From contig WION01000219.1 of the NCBI GenBank assembly GCA_015039365.1, forward strand, positions 26,115-90,114: a stretch of DNA of 64,000 bases, read 5' to 3'. This document shows, one piece after another, positions 1-10,227 of the stretch. This stretch comes from Amanita rubescens. Its lineage: Eukaryota; Basidiomycota; Agaricomycetes; Agaricales; Amanitaceae. A program made the position numbers and the translations under genes. Within the stretch, counting starts at the first letter, position 1, and every line of letters starts with the position of its first letter. The notes beneath the pieces were generated by a model that saw only the letters and a list, made by a program, of their open reading frames with translations, was not told the DNA's origin and did no database searches.

Positions 1-2985
1 GAAGATTATGACGAGATCACAATTAATCGCTATTCACCAGCTCAACAAATGGAACATAAGTACAACACCGATCAGAAGGAAATCACGCTACCTCCTGAGT
101 ATCTCGAATGGAAAGAGATATTTGAAAAACAAGCGTCAGAACGATTCCCAGACCGCAGATCATGGGATCACGCAATTGAACTTCGCGAAGATTTTATACC
201 AAAGAAAGGGAAGATCTACCCAATATCACCATTACAACAAAACACGCTTGATGAATGGATCAAAGAACAACTAACTAAAGGATATATACGACCATCCAAA
301 TCTCCGCAGGCAGCGCCATTCTTCTATGTCGAAAAGAAAGATAGCAAAACACTCAGACCCTGCCAAGACTACCGATACTTGAACGAACACACGAAACCAA
401 ACTCTTACCCCTTACCACTCATATCCGATCTGATGCTACAACTTAAAGGATCGCAATACTTTACGAAATTAGACATCAGATGGGGATACAACAATGTTCG
501 TATCAAAGAAGGAGACGAATGGAAAGCCGCATTCATCACGAATAAAGGACTATTCGAACCAACAGTTATGTTCTTTGGATTACGCAATTCACCCGCAACA
601 TTTCAAGCGATGATGGACGATTACTTCAGGGACTTCATGAACGAAGGATGGATCGCCATTTACATGGATGACATCTTGATACACGCGCGCAACAAACAAG
701 AACTCGAGAAAAGAACAAAGCTAGTACTCGCAAAATTGAAAGAACACGATCTTTACCTGAAACTTGAAAAATGCAAATTTGCCGCCGAAGAAGTGGACTT
801 CTTAGGCATGATAATCACAAAAGACACGATAAAAATGGATCCAATAAAACTCGCTGGAATCAGAGACTGGCCCCCTCCGACAACAGTTAAACAAGTACGC
901 TCGTTTCTTGGATTTGGAAATTACTACAGACGTTTCATATCCGGATTCGCGCACCTCGCACGACCCCTTCACGACTTAACGAAGAAAAATAAGATATGGG
1001 AATGGACACTAGAATGTAGAGTCGCCTTCGACTCATTAAAGGAAAGTTTCGTAACGGCACCAGTACTAAAGATGCCAGATGTCAATCAACCCTTCATACT
1101 CGAAACGGACGCATCTAAATGGGCTGTCGGAGCCGCCTTAATGCAGAAAGACGAAAACGGAGACTTACACCCTTGTGGATATCTCTCACACGCACTTACG
1201 CCTACTGAACGAAATTGGCAAATCTACGACCGAGAGCTTTTTGCCATAATTTACGCCCTTGACGAATGGAAATATCTACTGCTTGGAGCAGAACACACAC
1301 TCACTATACACTGCGATCACAAGAACTTAACCTATTACCGCGCACCACAACGTCTCACAGCTAGACAAGCAAGATGGTGGAATAACCTCTCAAGATATAA
1401 TTACCAACTAATTCATATACCCGGAGCAAAACTAACTCAAGCGGATGCCTTATCCCGCCGACCTGATCACACCAATGGAGAAGAAGATGACGAAACAGTC
1501 ACGATGCTCCCTGACTCATTATTCATTCAAGTCATCGCCGAAGATCTCCGAGATCAAGTAAAGAACGCAACTCAAACCGACGAGTTTGCTGAAACTATTA
1601 GAAGATGCTTAAAGGAGAAAGGAACAGCACCCCTCCGCACAGCAATCACCGATTGGACCGAATATAACGGAATCATCCTATTTAAAAACAAGGCATACGT
1701 TCCAATGGACTCCGATCTTCGCCGATCTATTATTAAAGAATACCACGAAGCACCGAGTGCAGGACACCCTGGATTCTTTAAAACACTTAGCCTATTAAGA
1801 GAACACTACTGGTGGCCTAGAATGACAACACTTGTCAAAAGTTTTATCGACGGATGCCTTACCTGTCAACAGATGAAACCTAATACACACCCCACCGCCG
1901 CGCCCCTAATGCCTATTAAATCCCACGCACACCGACCATTTCAACAGATTACTATGGATTTCATCACCGATCTACCACCTAGTGACGGTTTTGATTCTAT
2001 CTTTGTCGTGGTCGACCAAGGACTTTCAAAGGGAGTAATTCTATGTCCCTGTAATAAAACTATTACATCAGCCGAAACCGCCGACCTCTACATCAAAGAA
2101 GTATTCAAGAACTTTGGATTACCAGACATTATGATATCTGACAGAGGACCGCAATTCGCAGCAAAAGTCTTCAAAGGGATAACTAGCACACTTCAGATCA
2201 AACACAAGATGAGCACCGCCTTCCACCCTCAAACAGATGGACAAACGGAACGCTATAACGCCGTACTTGAAGTATATCTCCGCATATTCTGCGCTTACGA
2301 ACCAGACAAATGGAACAAGATACTTCCTATCGCACAATTCGCTCATAATTCTAGAACGCATGAAGAACTGAAACAATCTCCGTTCTATCTCATGTACGGA
2401 TCTAACCCTGTGGCACTACCCCAGGTTACAGAACAATCAGCTACCCCTGTAGCAGATGAACGCATCAGACTCCTGATCAAAGCAAGAGAAGAAGCTCTGG
2501 CAGCACACGACCTTGCACGCCTTAAAATGGCACAACGAACGATGAAACACTCTAAACCGTTCAAAGAAGGAGAAAAGGTTTGGCTAGATTCAAAGAACCT
2601 ACGCATTCCTTATCAATCACGTAAACTCGCACCCAAACGAGAAGGACCCTTCAAGATAAAGAAAGTCTTAGGACCTGTCACCTATCAATTAGACTTACCG
2701 AAACAATGGAAGATACACAGCGTTTTCCACGCATGTCTACTATCACCATTTAAAGAAACAGAATTCCATGGACCTAATGACACACGTCCACCACCCGATC
2801 TGATAGAAGGATCAGAAGAATACGAAATAGAAGCTATTCTCGCACACCGAAAGATCGGACGTCAATTACAGTTTCTCGTCAAATGGAAAGGCTATGATAC
2901 AAGCGAAAACACTTGGGAACCCCAAAAGAACTTGTCAAACGCCGAGGATATCCTTGACGAATATAAGAAACGTAGGAAACTCTGA
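1..2985 (+). CDS. Ty3/gypsy chromovirus Pol polyprotein, 5' partial
   Basis: Retrotransposon polyprotein that copies element RNA into DNA and integrates it. The frame is open from base 1, so the gag and protease part lies outside the window. Counting from the Met at 49: reverse transcriptase at about residues 75-260 with YMDDIL; RNase H starting at ETDAS; the integrase zinc finger as H-H-C-C around EYHEAPSAGHPG and CLTCQQ; the DDE core with D in ITMDF, D in SDRGPQF and E in TDGQTERYN. A chromodomain forms the last 55 residues (FLVKWKGYDTSENTWEP), which in chromoviruses steers integration to marked chromatin. No stop or frameshift is seen, so this copy may be recent. The TGA stop directly abuts an ATG in the same frame. 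Confidence 0.93.
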   Translation, partial: EDYDEITINRYSPAQQMEHKYNTDQKEITLPPEYLEWKEIFEKQASERFPDRRSWDHAIELREDFIPKKGKIYPISPLQQNTLDEWIKEQLTKGYIRPSKSPQAAPFFYVEKKDSKTLRPCQDYRYLNEHTKPNSYPLPLISDLMLQLKGSQYFTKLDIRWGYNNVRIKEGDEWKAAFITNKGLFEPTVMFFGLRNSPATFQAMMDDYFRDFMNEGWIAIYMDDILIHARNKQELEKRTKLVLAKLKEHDLYLKLEKCKFAAEEVDFLGMIITKDTIKMDPIKLAGIRDWPPPTTVKQVRSFLGFGNYYRRFISGFAHLARPLHDLTKKNKIWEWTLECRVAFDSLKESFVTAPVLKMPDVNQPFILETDASKWAVGAALMQKDENGDLHPCGYLSHALTPTERNWQIYDRELFAIIYALDEWKYLLLGAEHTLTIHCDHKNLTYYRAPQRLTARQARWWNNLSRYNYQLIHIPGAKLTQADALSRRPDHTNGEEDDETVTMLPDSLFIQVIAEDLRDQVKNATQTDEFAETIRRCLKEKGTAPLRTAITDWTEYNGIILFKNKAYVPMDSDLRRSIIKEYHEAPSAGHPGFFKTLSLLREHYWWPRMTTLVKSFIDGCLTCQQMKPNTHPTAAPLMPIKSHAHRPFQQITMDFITDLPPSDGFDSIFVVVDQGLSKGVILCPCNKTITSAETADLYIKEVFKNFGLPDIMISDRGPQFAAKVFKGITSTLQIKHKMSTAFHPQTDGQTERYNAVLEVYLRIFCAYEPDKWNKILPIAQFAHNSRTHEELKQSPFYLMYGSNPVALPQVTEQSATPVADERIRLLIKAREEALAAHDLARLKMAQRTMKHSKPFKEGEKVWLDSKNLRIPYQSRKLAPKREGPFKIKKVLGPVTYQLDLPKQWKIHSVFHACLLSPFKETEFHGPNDTRPPPDLIEGSEEYEIEAILAHRKIGRQLQFLVKWKGYDTSENTWEPQKNLSNAEDILDEYKKRRKL

Positions 2986-4740
2986 ATGAACAAAGATTAC
3001 ACCTACAACACTCCGAAACCACCTATGAATCATGGAATCAACAAGAAACTCACCGACAATCTCGCCAACAACGACGAGAGTACCATCACCGGAACCGCCC
3101 ATATACTCAGTCTTTACCCAGACAACGACGACAACACCACCACCACCGCCGAATCCCCCAATACATCCAGTAATCAGGATGCTAGCGGAAGGACAACGAT
3201 CGCCGAACCCAATAGGCCACGTCTCGTTCCTTATCACAGCGCTTCAGATTCTGACAAAGAGAATCGATCTGATGGTTCACCCAGAACAAGCCGAGCTACG
3301 AGTCCTCACGATACCACAGAAGATCAAGGTAACGGAAGACATAATGAAGATACAAGGAGAGCTAGGAAAATACTTGATAACATGCGAAAGGTATATCATA
3401 ACCCCGACTCTTTTGCCGAATTCGACAAGGAATCAACTGGCGATTTTCGCGACAGAAGCGATGATAACAACCCAGCTAGCCCTAGCAGTCGTCGAGTCAT
3501 GGCAGACATCACTCCCTCTAAACCTCAGACGATCTTTACGACATTCGCAGACTATAACAGCTCAGCTCTTATGCGAAAAACTATTGACGACATTAAAAGA
3601 CTTTCCGGCCTGCCAATCAATTCTCAGGAACTGGAACGACTTACCAGACTCTGGCGTATTCTTTCAGACGCAAGACTCGCCAAGGCAATCATCGTCAACG
3701 CTCGAGAACGATACAACTATCACTGCGCAGATCTTATAGAAATCTGGACCAACTTAGATCGTATGGAATGGTACACCAAACTCTCTCACGGATGCACCAT
3801 CCACCAATTTGGAATCGACCTCTTACGCCGAATCCTCGCCGCTGACGTAGAACGCTTCTACGAACAAGCCATCTTAGACGTTAGGAATGAAATACACCCC
3901 CCATTCATCCTTAATGACGACCCCAACGATCTCGTCGCCATCCATCACAGCTTTGATTCTCACAGGATCGCACCAGATGCACAGCATATCTTAGAACTTA
4001 CGAACCGAACCGAAATCGGAGCAATCGCCTTAGCAGATCTAGCAGATCGAATCAAGGAGATCGCCGAATCTTCTAGACGGACTACCGCATGGACAGAAGA
4101 TCTGTTTACCAAAGGAGCTAAACCGCAGCAACTCTCTCACAATGCCTATGAAGAAGTTGCCCACGTCATGATGGAATTAGATCTCCATCAGAATCTTATA
4201 CCTTCTACGCCCGTCACTCAGACCGCTGAAAGATTTAAGAACCTCGGACGCTCGCTCATTCCCCAACACAACCTTTACCGACTATGGAAGGGAACGCAGA
4301 ACAGACCCAACAAACCACCATTGTCTCCAACGGCGCATCGACGTCCACCCCCACCGCCTTTAGTATCGGCGCCTTCGACGGTCGAGAACGTCTCGCCCGC
4401 ATCCACCAGGAAATCTCGGATTTCCTCCATTACCAGTCCCACGTCCGGCTTTTCGCCGCCACATCCCTACCACCAACAGTCCCTCGTCCCGACGACGAAT
4501 CCAAGGAGCGCATCATCAAGCTCCTCAAAGAAGAGAACCGACGCCTCAAGGTTCTCCACAAACTCCTCAACTCGCTTGAGGCCAACAACGAGGAACTCGT
4601 CCAAACGTACACGGACACACCCACCGACTGGAACGCAGGAGGATGGAACCAGGACGAATGACTTCGACGTCTTCGTCGACAACTCAGCCGGCTATCATCC
4701 TTACGACGATGAAGACGCCCGCCACAACCTCGACACCTAG
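2986..4740 (+). CDS. Gypsy-element extra ORF downstream of pol, unknown function
   Basis: A 584-codon frame starting at the ATG right after the pol stop, in the same frame, and ending before the polypurine tract and 3' LTR. I do not recognise it. Residues 1-180 are low-complexity and rich in D, T, N and S. Residues 185-420 look folded and helical (for example ELERLTRLWRILSDARL). The tail is rich in P, S and R. Two other open frames overlap it (3032-3739 and 4284-4661) and look at least as protein-like where this frame is low-complexity, so the true product may combine frames by frameshift or splicing. It could be a misplaced gag-like or accessory protein of the element. The abutting stop and start would suit read-through or reinitiation. 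Confidence 0.45.
   Translation: MNKDYTYNTPKPPMNHGINKKLTDNLANNDESTITGTAHILSLYPDNDDNTTTTAESPNTSSNQDASGRTTIAEPNRPRLVPYHSASDSDKENRSDGSPRTSRATSPHDTTEDQGNGRHNEDTRRARKILDNMRKVYHNPDSFAEFDKESTGDFRDRSDDNNPASPSSRRVMADITPSKPQTIFTTFADYNSSALMRKTIDDIKRLSGLPINSQELERLTRLWRILSDARLAKAIIVNARERYNYHCADLIEIWTNLDRMEWYTKLSHGCTIHQFGIDLLRRILAADVERFYEQAILDVRNEIHPPFILNDDPNDLVAIHHSFDSHRIAPDAQHILELTNRTEIGAIALADLADRIKEIAESSRRTTAWTEDLFTKGAKPQQLSHNAYEEVAHVMMELDLHQNLIPSTPVTQTAERFKNLGRSLIPQHNLYRLWKGTQNRPNKPPLSPTAHRRPPPPPLVSAPSTVENVSPASTRKSRISSITSPTSGFSPPHPYHQQSLVPTTNPRSASSSSSKKRTDASRFSTNSSTRLRPTTRNSSKRTRTHPPTGTQEDGTRTNDFDVFVDNSAGYHPYDDEDARHNLDT
3032..3739 (+). CDS. Overlapping gypsy ORF, frame +2, unknown
   Basis: 235 codons overlapping the 584-codon frame. 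After a proline-threonine rich start it reads as an ordered, hydrophobic-patterned protein (HVSFLITALQILTKRID, QGELGKYLITCERYI) just where the other frame is low-complexity. No family recognised. This suggests real coding in this frame for roughly 3150-3600, but which frame is translated cannot be settled by eye. Confidence 0.35.
   Translation: MESTRNSPTISPTTTRVPSPEPPIYSVFTQTTTTTPPPPPNPPIHPVIRMLAEGQRSPNPIGHVSFLITALQILTKRIDLMVHPEQAELRVLTIPQKIKVTEDIMKIQGELGKYLITCERYIITPTLLPNSTRNQLAIFATEAMITTQLALAVVESWQTSLPLNLRRSLRHSQTITAQLLCEKLLTTLKDFPACQSILRNWNDLPDSGVFFQTQDSPRQSSSTLENDTTITAQIL
4284..4661 (+). CDS. Overlapping gypsy ORF, frame +3, coiled coil
   Basis: 125 codons, ATG start, inside the 3' part of the 584-codon frame. 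The stretch ESKERIIKLLKEENRRLK and the following LHKLLNSLEANNEELV have a heptad-like, charged helical pattern expected of a coiled coil. The competing frame is serine-arginine low-complexity here, so this frame is probably the one that is coding. Function unknown; likely a structural or Gag-like small protein of the element. Confidence 0.45.
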   Translation: MEGNAEQTQQTTIVSNGASTSTPTAFSIGAFDGRERLARIHQEISDFLHYQSHVRLFAATSLPPTVPRPDDESKERIIKLLKEENRRLKVLHKLLNSLEANNEELVQTYTDTPTDWNAGGWNQDE

Positions 4741-4774
4741 AGGATACCCGCATATTGTTGTTGCGGTCAACAAC

Positions 4775-4789
4775 GTAGAGGAGAGCTAG
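4775..4789 (+). other. Polypurine tract of the gypsy element
   Basis: A purine-rich run (gtagaggagagctag) sits directly before the TGTTA start of the 3' LTR, where second-strand priming takes place in Ty3/gypsy elements. Confidence 0.5.
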
Positions 4790-5306
4790 TGTTACAAACA
4801 CGGTACGGACTCCTACATTATGATTACATGACACGTCGGACATGCTTACTTTTTCGTATATGCTTACCCCTTCGTCACATCCCCATTATGTTCATCAAAC
4901 GGACTACCTCGTTCCCTTATCGATCCCCATTCCGTTTACCCTATGCCCAACCCCTTGTTCATACGTGTACCATCCCTTGTGCCCCCCTGTTTTACCTATA
5001 CTTGCTATCGCCCTTGTCCTACTTACGATACGGCTGTGTTTCTGTACATGTATATAAACCGATGTACTGTAACGTCGAACCTTAAGTTCGACTTAACTGT
5101 CTTTATCAATATCACGCTTCATCTCACCTAAAGAACGTCGTTTCTACTCCGTTCATTATCGCTCTCAAGGATAAGACTCCTTCTAGTCGTCTTATCACTT
5201 AGCTTATTCGTTCACCTATTGTTTGACTTGTCCGTTGGACTTAGTCTACTTTGTCAAGCGCTTTTAGCGTGGACACATTGTAGGTGGAGATTGACGTGAT
5301 CATAAC
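4790..5306 (+). repeat. 3' LTR of the gypsy element
   Basis: About 517 bp beginning TGTTA and ending TAACA, an inverted terminal pair typical of LTRs. A TATA box (tatataa) lies at 5051-5057. Immediately after it the sequence becomes homologous to the GTPase terminal exon at 34323 onward, which fixes the right border. The 5' LTR is outside the window, so the target duplication (perhaps tcctc) cannot be confirmed. Confidence 0.65.
5051..5057 (+). promoter_or_regulatory. TATA box in gypsy LTR
   Basis: The motif tatataa inside the LTR, about 255 bp before its end, is placed as expected for the U3 promoter of an LTR retrotransposon. Confidence 0.4.
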
Positions 5307-5564
5307 ATCCTCATCTGTCTTGAACATTCCTTCTGGATTGTCCAGCAAGGCTACAATCCCAATGATGGGTTCACCAAGGCCTGGAAATTTTATCTCAACA
5401 CCCAGCATGCACTGGTTAATCAAGACTTGGACAACTACTTAAGGTTAATGGGCATCAATGATTGGTTCATTATAAAGCATTGCCCATCTGATGAAGAGTG
5501 TGCTGAATACAGAAAAATAGTTCTTAGCAATTTATTATGTAAGTCCAGTCCCAGTTTTCTTTGA
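5307..5564 (+). pseudogene. Terminal exon of a third GTPase copy, cut by the gypsy insertion
   Basis: Encodes a peptide starting LEHSFWIVQQGYNPNDGFTK and running to SNLLC, with a TGA at about 5562-5564. It is closely related to the exon at 34301-34618; most differences are substitutions and the frame is kept. The homology starts abruptly at the LTR border, about 22 bases into the exon, so the gypsy element inserted into this exon and the rest of the gene lies upstream of the window. Downstream DNA to about 6130 also matches 35960-36300. Confidence 0.6.
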
Positions 5565-6230
5565 GCTGGAATATTAGCTGATATATCTTCAGCACATCCT
5601 AAAACCTCCACTTGATCATTATACAGTGTTTTATAATACTAATGCTATAAACATATCATCACTTTCTCCAGATGTTATTGTATCAGTGGAAGCCTATCAT
5701 ATACCACTTACCAACCTAAGAAATCAGTGGTCCAGTTTTTGAGCTATTCAGCCTTCAATCTTGGGCTGATTGTGACAAGTAGTGATATATATGTCACAAC
5801 AGCAGGAGTTCTGCAGGAGTGCTTAGCCTCTCCTCTCCACTGCTGTCACACCTCTGGACTGTTCAATTGACTGCTTGGTATAAGGAAATGTCCCTTGCTC
5901 ATCAGGAATAGATGGTAGTGTGTGGGGAATGGCAGGAGCAATGGTGAAATTAGTCATGTGCTGGCTTGGGCCTGAAGCCCTAAGCCTGCCTGCCCTAATA
6001 AGCCTGGCTGTGCAGTGGGCTTTCCAGGACTCATGCCCAGTGAGAAATCTGGGCCATTGAAACCCATCATGTGCTGTCAGAACATGTACCACCCAGAGTA
6101 CTGGGATGCATTGATTGCAAGACAATATGACAAGTGTGCAAGATTGTGAGTATGAACAAAAAGATGTCCATGCAAGAAAATGAATGAGGGAGTGCAGCTG
6201 ACAAACTTGAGGGTTTTGACATCCTTGTTG
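5565..6230. repeat. 3' flank shared with the 36-kb region
   Basis: Non-coding DNA after the broken terminal exon. The part from about 5640 to 5950 matches 34880-34930 and 35985-36290 (shared blocks around the TATAAACATATCAT motif, CCACTGCTGTCACACC and GGACTGTTCAATTG). This marks the two regions as duplicates of one locus, with extra insertions in the 35-kb copy. Confidence 0.6.
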
Positions 6231-7090
6231 TTGCTAGTGATTGGAGGTCCAGTTATGTACTAAACTGCAAATTAACCATAACTTAACTGAGCCTAACTGA
6301 TAATTAGTGTTGTGAGGGTGGTTAAGTCCAGTTAATTGCCCCAAAATTGATTAACTGTAACTGATCAATTAACTGATGACCCAGAATTTCCTTAACCTTA
6401 ACTGGACTGGTTATAACCAATTGAAATTATGTAACCTGGTAGAGCAGGTTATTAGCATCATTTTGACCCCTTTGGACCAGTGGTTCATGAGATATGAAGT
6501 GTTTTGTGAGGGATGTCAAGATGATTGGTTTCCCATTAGCAATGTTGTCTATGATGCTCATAACTGATAAATATATGTAAGTCAGAAACAAGTCCCAAAT
6601 GCCAACAGCCTAAGTCAGAAGTATATTGTCCAATACAGAATGATAAACATAATGAAAATTGCATACAAATTAGAGCCTCAGTGACAGCCATGCAAAACTT
6701 TGCTCCTCATCAGCATCCCAGAGAACTATGTTTCTGAGTGTGGTGAGGGAAATAGCTAGCAGATTGAACATGAGAAACTAACTGTATATTTCTTTTTGCA
6801 TGTCATGGACCACATTGCTAATGGGAAACACAATAATTTTGACATCCCCTCACAAAATACTTTACATCTCATGAACCACTGGGCCAAATTACATTAATAA
6901 GGGCTCAAAATGATACTAATGACCTGCTCTACCAGCTGGGAATATTATGTAATTTTAACCAGTCATAACTGGTTAAATTCATTCATGGGAAAGACCTAAC
7001 CTTAACTGCTTGACCAGTTAGTTATCAGTTAGGTTCAGTTAAGTTATGGTTAATTTGTGGTTACATAACTGAACCTCCAATCACTAACAA
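6231..7090. mobile_element. Hairpin MITE with about 290-330 bp inverted arms
   Basis: The left end (tagtgattggaggtccag) is the inverted complement of the right end (ctgaacctccaatcacta). Complementarity continues through the AACTTAACTGA blocks and the segment containing CCCATTAGCAATG near 6532 and 6795-6830. No transposase ORF is present. A clear target duplication was not found. Looks like a non-autonomous DNA element. Confidence 0.7.
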
Positions 7091-8329
7091 TTGCACACCA
7101 TCTCTGAATCCTTCAGAAATGGATGAAAATGCAGACCTAGTAGAAGAAGCAACTTCTGAATCTGAAATCTCAGACTCTGAGATGGACATGAAGAATTGTT
7201 TCAGGATTCTGGTGATCAAGAAGAAACTCTTGATGCTGAGCCAATTGCAGAAGTTGTCTGACACATAGTCAGATGTTGTCAGACAATCAGGCAGTCAGAC
7301 AACTAGTGTTCCAGCATTTGTCAGACAACCAGACAACCAGACATCAGACAACTAGTGTTCCAGCATAGTCAGATGCTGTCAGATTTTTCCCCTGTTTGCT
7401 GATGCCTAGGGCAGTTTGTTTGTACATATTATGGTTCCTGGAAGTCATATCTTAACTATGTATCAGTACATTAAGTGCCCACTTGACCTGGTCAGCATAA
7501 GACTGAAGCCTTTCTTTCACTAGTATGGCCTTGGAACTAAATCAGACATGATCAGACTTTTGCCATGTCAGCTGATGCTAAATCAAAGCCTGAATCCCCC
7601 TGTATACTCTAAAGCCAGGAACCAAACTCAAATAGGTTCCTATAAATTATTATGTAGCCACCATTATACACACATTTTACCCACATCAAACTTGTCACTG
7701 AATTTATTGGAAATAACCATATATATGGCTACATTAGAAAGAAAGGCTCAGACACATGGATAAGTAACCAAAGGAAGGCATATGATTGGAAGTGATCTAT
7801 GTACAAATGAATATGAGCTCAATGCAAAGGCAATATAGACACTGAATCACTTGAAAAGCATGCTGGGTACTTCACCCTGCCATAAATTGTTCATAAGTAC
7901 TAGTGCATGAGTAGACAAAGGACCCACCATCAATGTGAGTCACCTTCCTATAGAGCAATGTGACCAAATCTTTATGACCATAGTGCAGAAGGTCAGCAGT
8001 AATGTCAGTCTTTAGTTTTTGAATGTAGCCTTTTTGCTTGTATTGATACAAGGCTTGTGCTACTGATAGCTAGTGATGCATCGATCCAAAAAGATAGCTT
8101 GGCAATAATGATAATTGCTTGAAGTTTTAAGGATAAATACCACATATGAAAAGGAATAATTTACAAACTAAAATCTGGCAATCAGCAGGCTTGATGCGTT
8201 GCATCAGTTGTGTACTACCCAAATAATAAAAGAACAAAGATACCTGGATTGCAAACAGCCTTTCCCTGTCTCCAAAAATGGAGAAAATTTCAGACTATCA
8301 ATGAGATAGAGTAAAACACTCTAATGTAC
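7091..8329. other. Intergenic, AT-rich, with a short CAGACA cluster
   Basis: No gene recognised. 7259-7395 holds repeated gtcagacaac / actagtgttccagca phrases of the same family as 11230-11660. The last exon of the minus-strand GTPase gene should lie here or nearby but I could not identify it. Confidence 0.5.
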
Positions 8330-10219
8330 ATATCACTCACAAGCTGTTGATCATAGGAACAATGTGATGAGACTGCCTTTCTCAAAATGTGAAATGTCAC
8401 TCACTTCCTGTTGGTCCTAGGAAAAGATGTGATGAGACTGCCTTTCACAAAATGTGCATTGTCACTCACTCCCTGTTGGTAATATCAAAAGATGCAATGA
8501 GACTGCCTTTCAAAAAATGTGCAATGTGACTCACTGCTTCCTGTTGATCATGGGAAAAGATGTGATGAGACTTGGACTGCCACAAGACTGCCTTTCACAG
8601 GATGTGCAATATTACTCACAAGCTGTTGGTCATTGGAAAAGATGTGAGAAACTGCTTTTCACAAAATGTACAATGTCACTCACATGCTGTTGGTCATAGT
8701 GACAAGACTGCCTTTCACAAAATGTGCAATGTCACTCACAGACTGTTGGTCATAGAAAAGATGTGATGAGACTACCTTTCACAAAATAAATGTGCAATGT
8801 CACTCACTTGCTGTTGGTCAAAGCAAAATAAGTGATGAGACTGCCCTTCACAAAATGTGCAATGTCACTCACAAGCTGTTGGTATAGGAAAGGATGTGAT
8901 GAAACTGCCTTTCACAAAATGTGCAATATTACTCACAAGCTGTTGGTCATAGGAAAAGATGCAATGAGACTGCTGTGTGCAATGTCACTCACAAACTGTT
9001 GGTGACAGCAAAATATGTGATGTGACTGCCTTTCACAAAATGTGCAATGTCACTCACAACCTGTTGGTCATATGAAAAGATGTGATGAGACTGCCTTTAA
9101 CTAAATGTGCAATGTCACTCACTCCCTGTTGGACATACCAAAAGATGTGATGAGACTGCCTTTCACAAAATGTGCAATGTCACTCACTTGCTGTTGGTCA
9201 TAGGAAAAGATGTGATGAAACTGCCTTTCACAAGATGTGCAATGCCACTCACAAGCTGTTCATCATAGCAAAAGATGTGATGTGACTGCCTTTCATAAAA
9301 TGTGCAATGTCACTCACAACCTGTTGGTTATAGGAAAAAATGTGATGAGACTGCCTTTCACAAAATGTGCAATGTCACTCACTTGCTGTTGGTCATACCG
9401 AAAGATGTGACAAGACTGCCTTTCACAAAATGTGCCATGTCACTCACTTGCTGTTGGTCATAGGAAAAGATGTGATGAGACTGCCTTTCACAAAATGTGC
9501 AATATTACTCACAAGCTGTTGGTCATAGGAAAAGATGTGATGAAACTGCCCTTCACAAAGTGTATGATGTCACTCACAAGCTGTTGGTCATAGTGACAAG
9601 ACTACCTTACACAGATGTGAATGTCACTCACAAACTGTTGAGATGTGATGAGACTGCCTTTCACAAAATGTGCAATGTAACTCACTTGCTATTGGTTACA
9701 AAAAGATGTGATGAGACTGCCTTTCACAAAATGTGCTATATCACTCACAAGCTGTTGGTCATAGGAAAAGATGTGATGAGACTACCTTTCACAAAATGTG
9801 CAATGTCACTCACTTGCTGTTGGTCATACAAAAAGATGCAATGAGACTGCCTTTCACAAAATGTGCAATGTCACTCACAAGCTGTTGGTCATAGCAAAAG
9901 ATGTGATGTGATTGCCTTTCTCAAAATGTTCAATGTCACTCACAACCTGTTATTCATAGCAAAAGATTTGATGAGACTGCCTTTCACAAAATGTGCAATA
10001 TCACTCACTACCTGTTGGTTATAGGAAAAAATGTGATGAGACTGCCTTTCACAAAATGTGCACTGTCACTCACTCCCTGTTGGTCATAGGAAAAGATGTG
10101 ATGAGACTGCCTTTCACAACATGTGCAATGTCACTCACAAGCTGTTGGTCATAGCAAAAGATGTGATGAGACTGCCTTTCAAAAAATGTACAATGTCACT
10201 CACACCCTGTTGGTTATAG
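8330..10219 (-). repeat. 65-bp tandem intron-like array, part 1 (30 units)
   Basis: Read on the minus strand, the strand of the adjoining GTPase gene, each unit is GTGAGTGACATTGC...CCAACAG (62 nt) plus three bases. Donor GTGAG and acceptor CAG or TAG are kept in every unit I read, including those with other mutations. CTCAT, a possible branch site, has its A 25 nt before the end, followed by a pyrimidine run. The three bases between acceptor and donor vary: CTT, GAA, GGA, CAT, TCT, CAA, TTT, GTT, GTA and GGT. One unit near 8535 has six (GAAGCA). None is a stop codon. Confidence 0.85.
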
Positions 10220-10227
10220 GAAAGATG
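10220..10227. repeat. Left 8-bp target duplication of the hAT-like element
   Basis: gaaagatg here is repeated at 13012-13019 on the other side of the element; an 8-bp duplication fits hAT-type insertion. Confidence 0.6.

Noticed and set aside
46..60. Met codon at 49 as the true start of the gypsy polyprotein
   Set aside because: The frame is open to base 1 and gag/protease are missing, so this is an internal methionine.
8454..9844. Short plus-strand ORFs with repeated NVTHKLLVIGKDV-type text
   Set aside because: They are shadows of the 65-bp repeat on the strand opposite to the gene.
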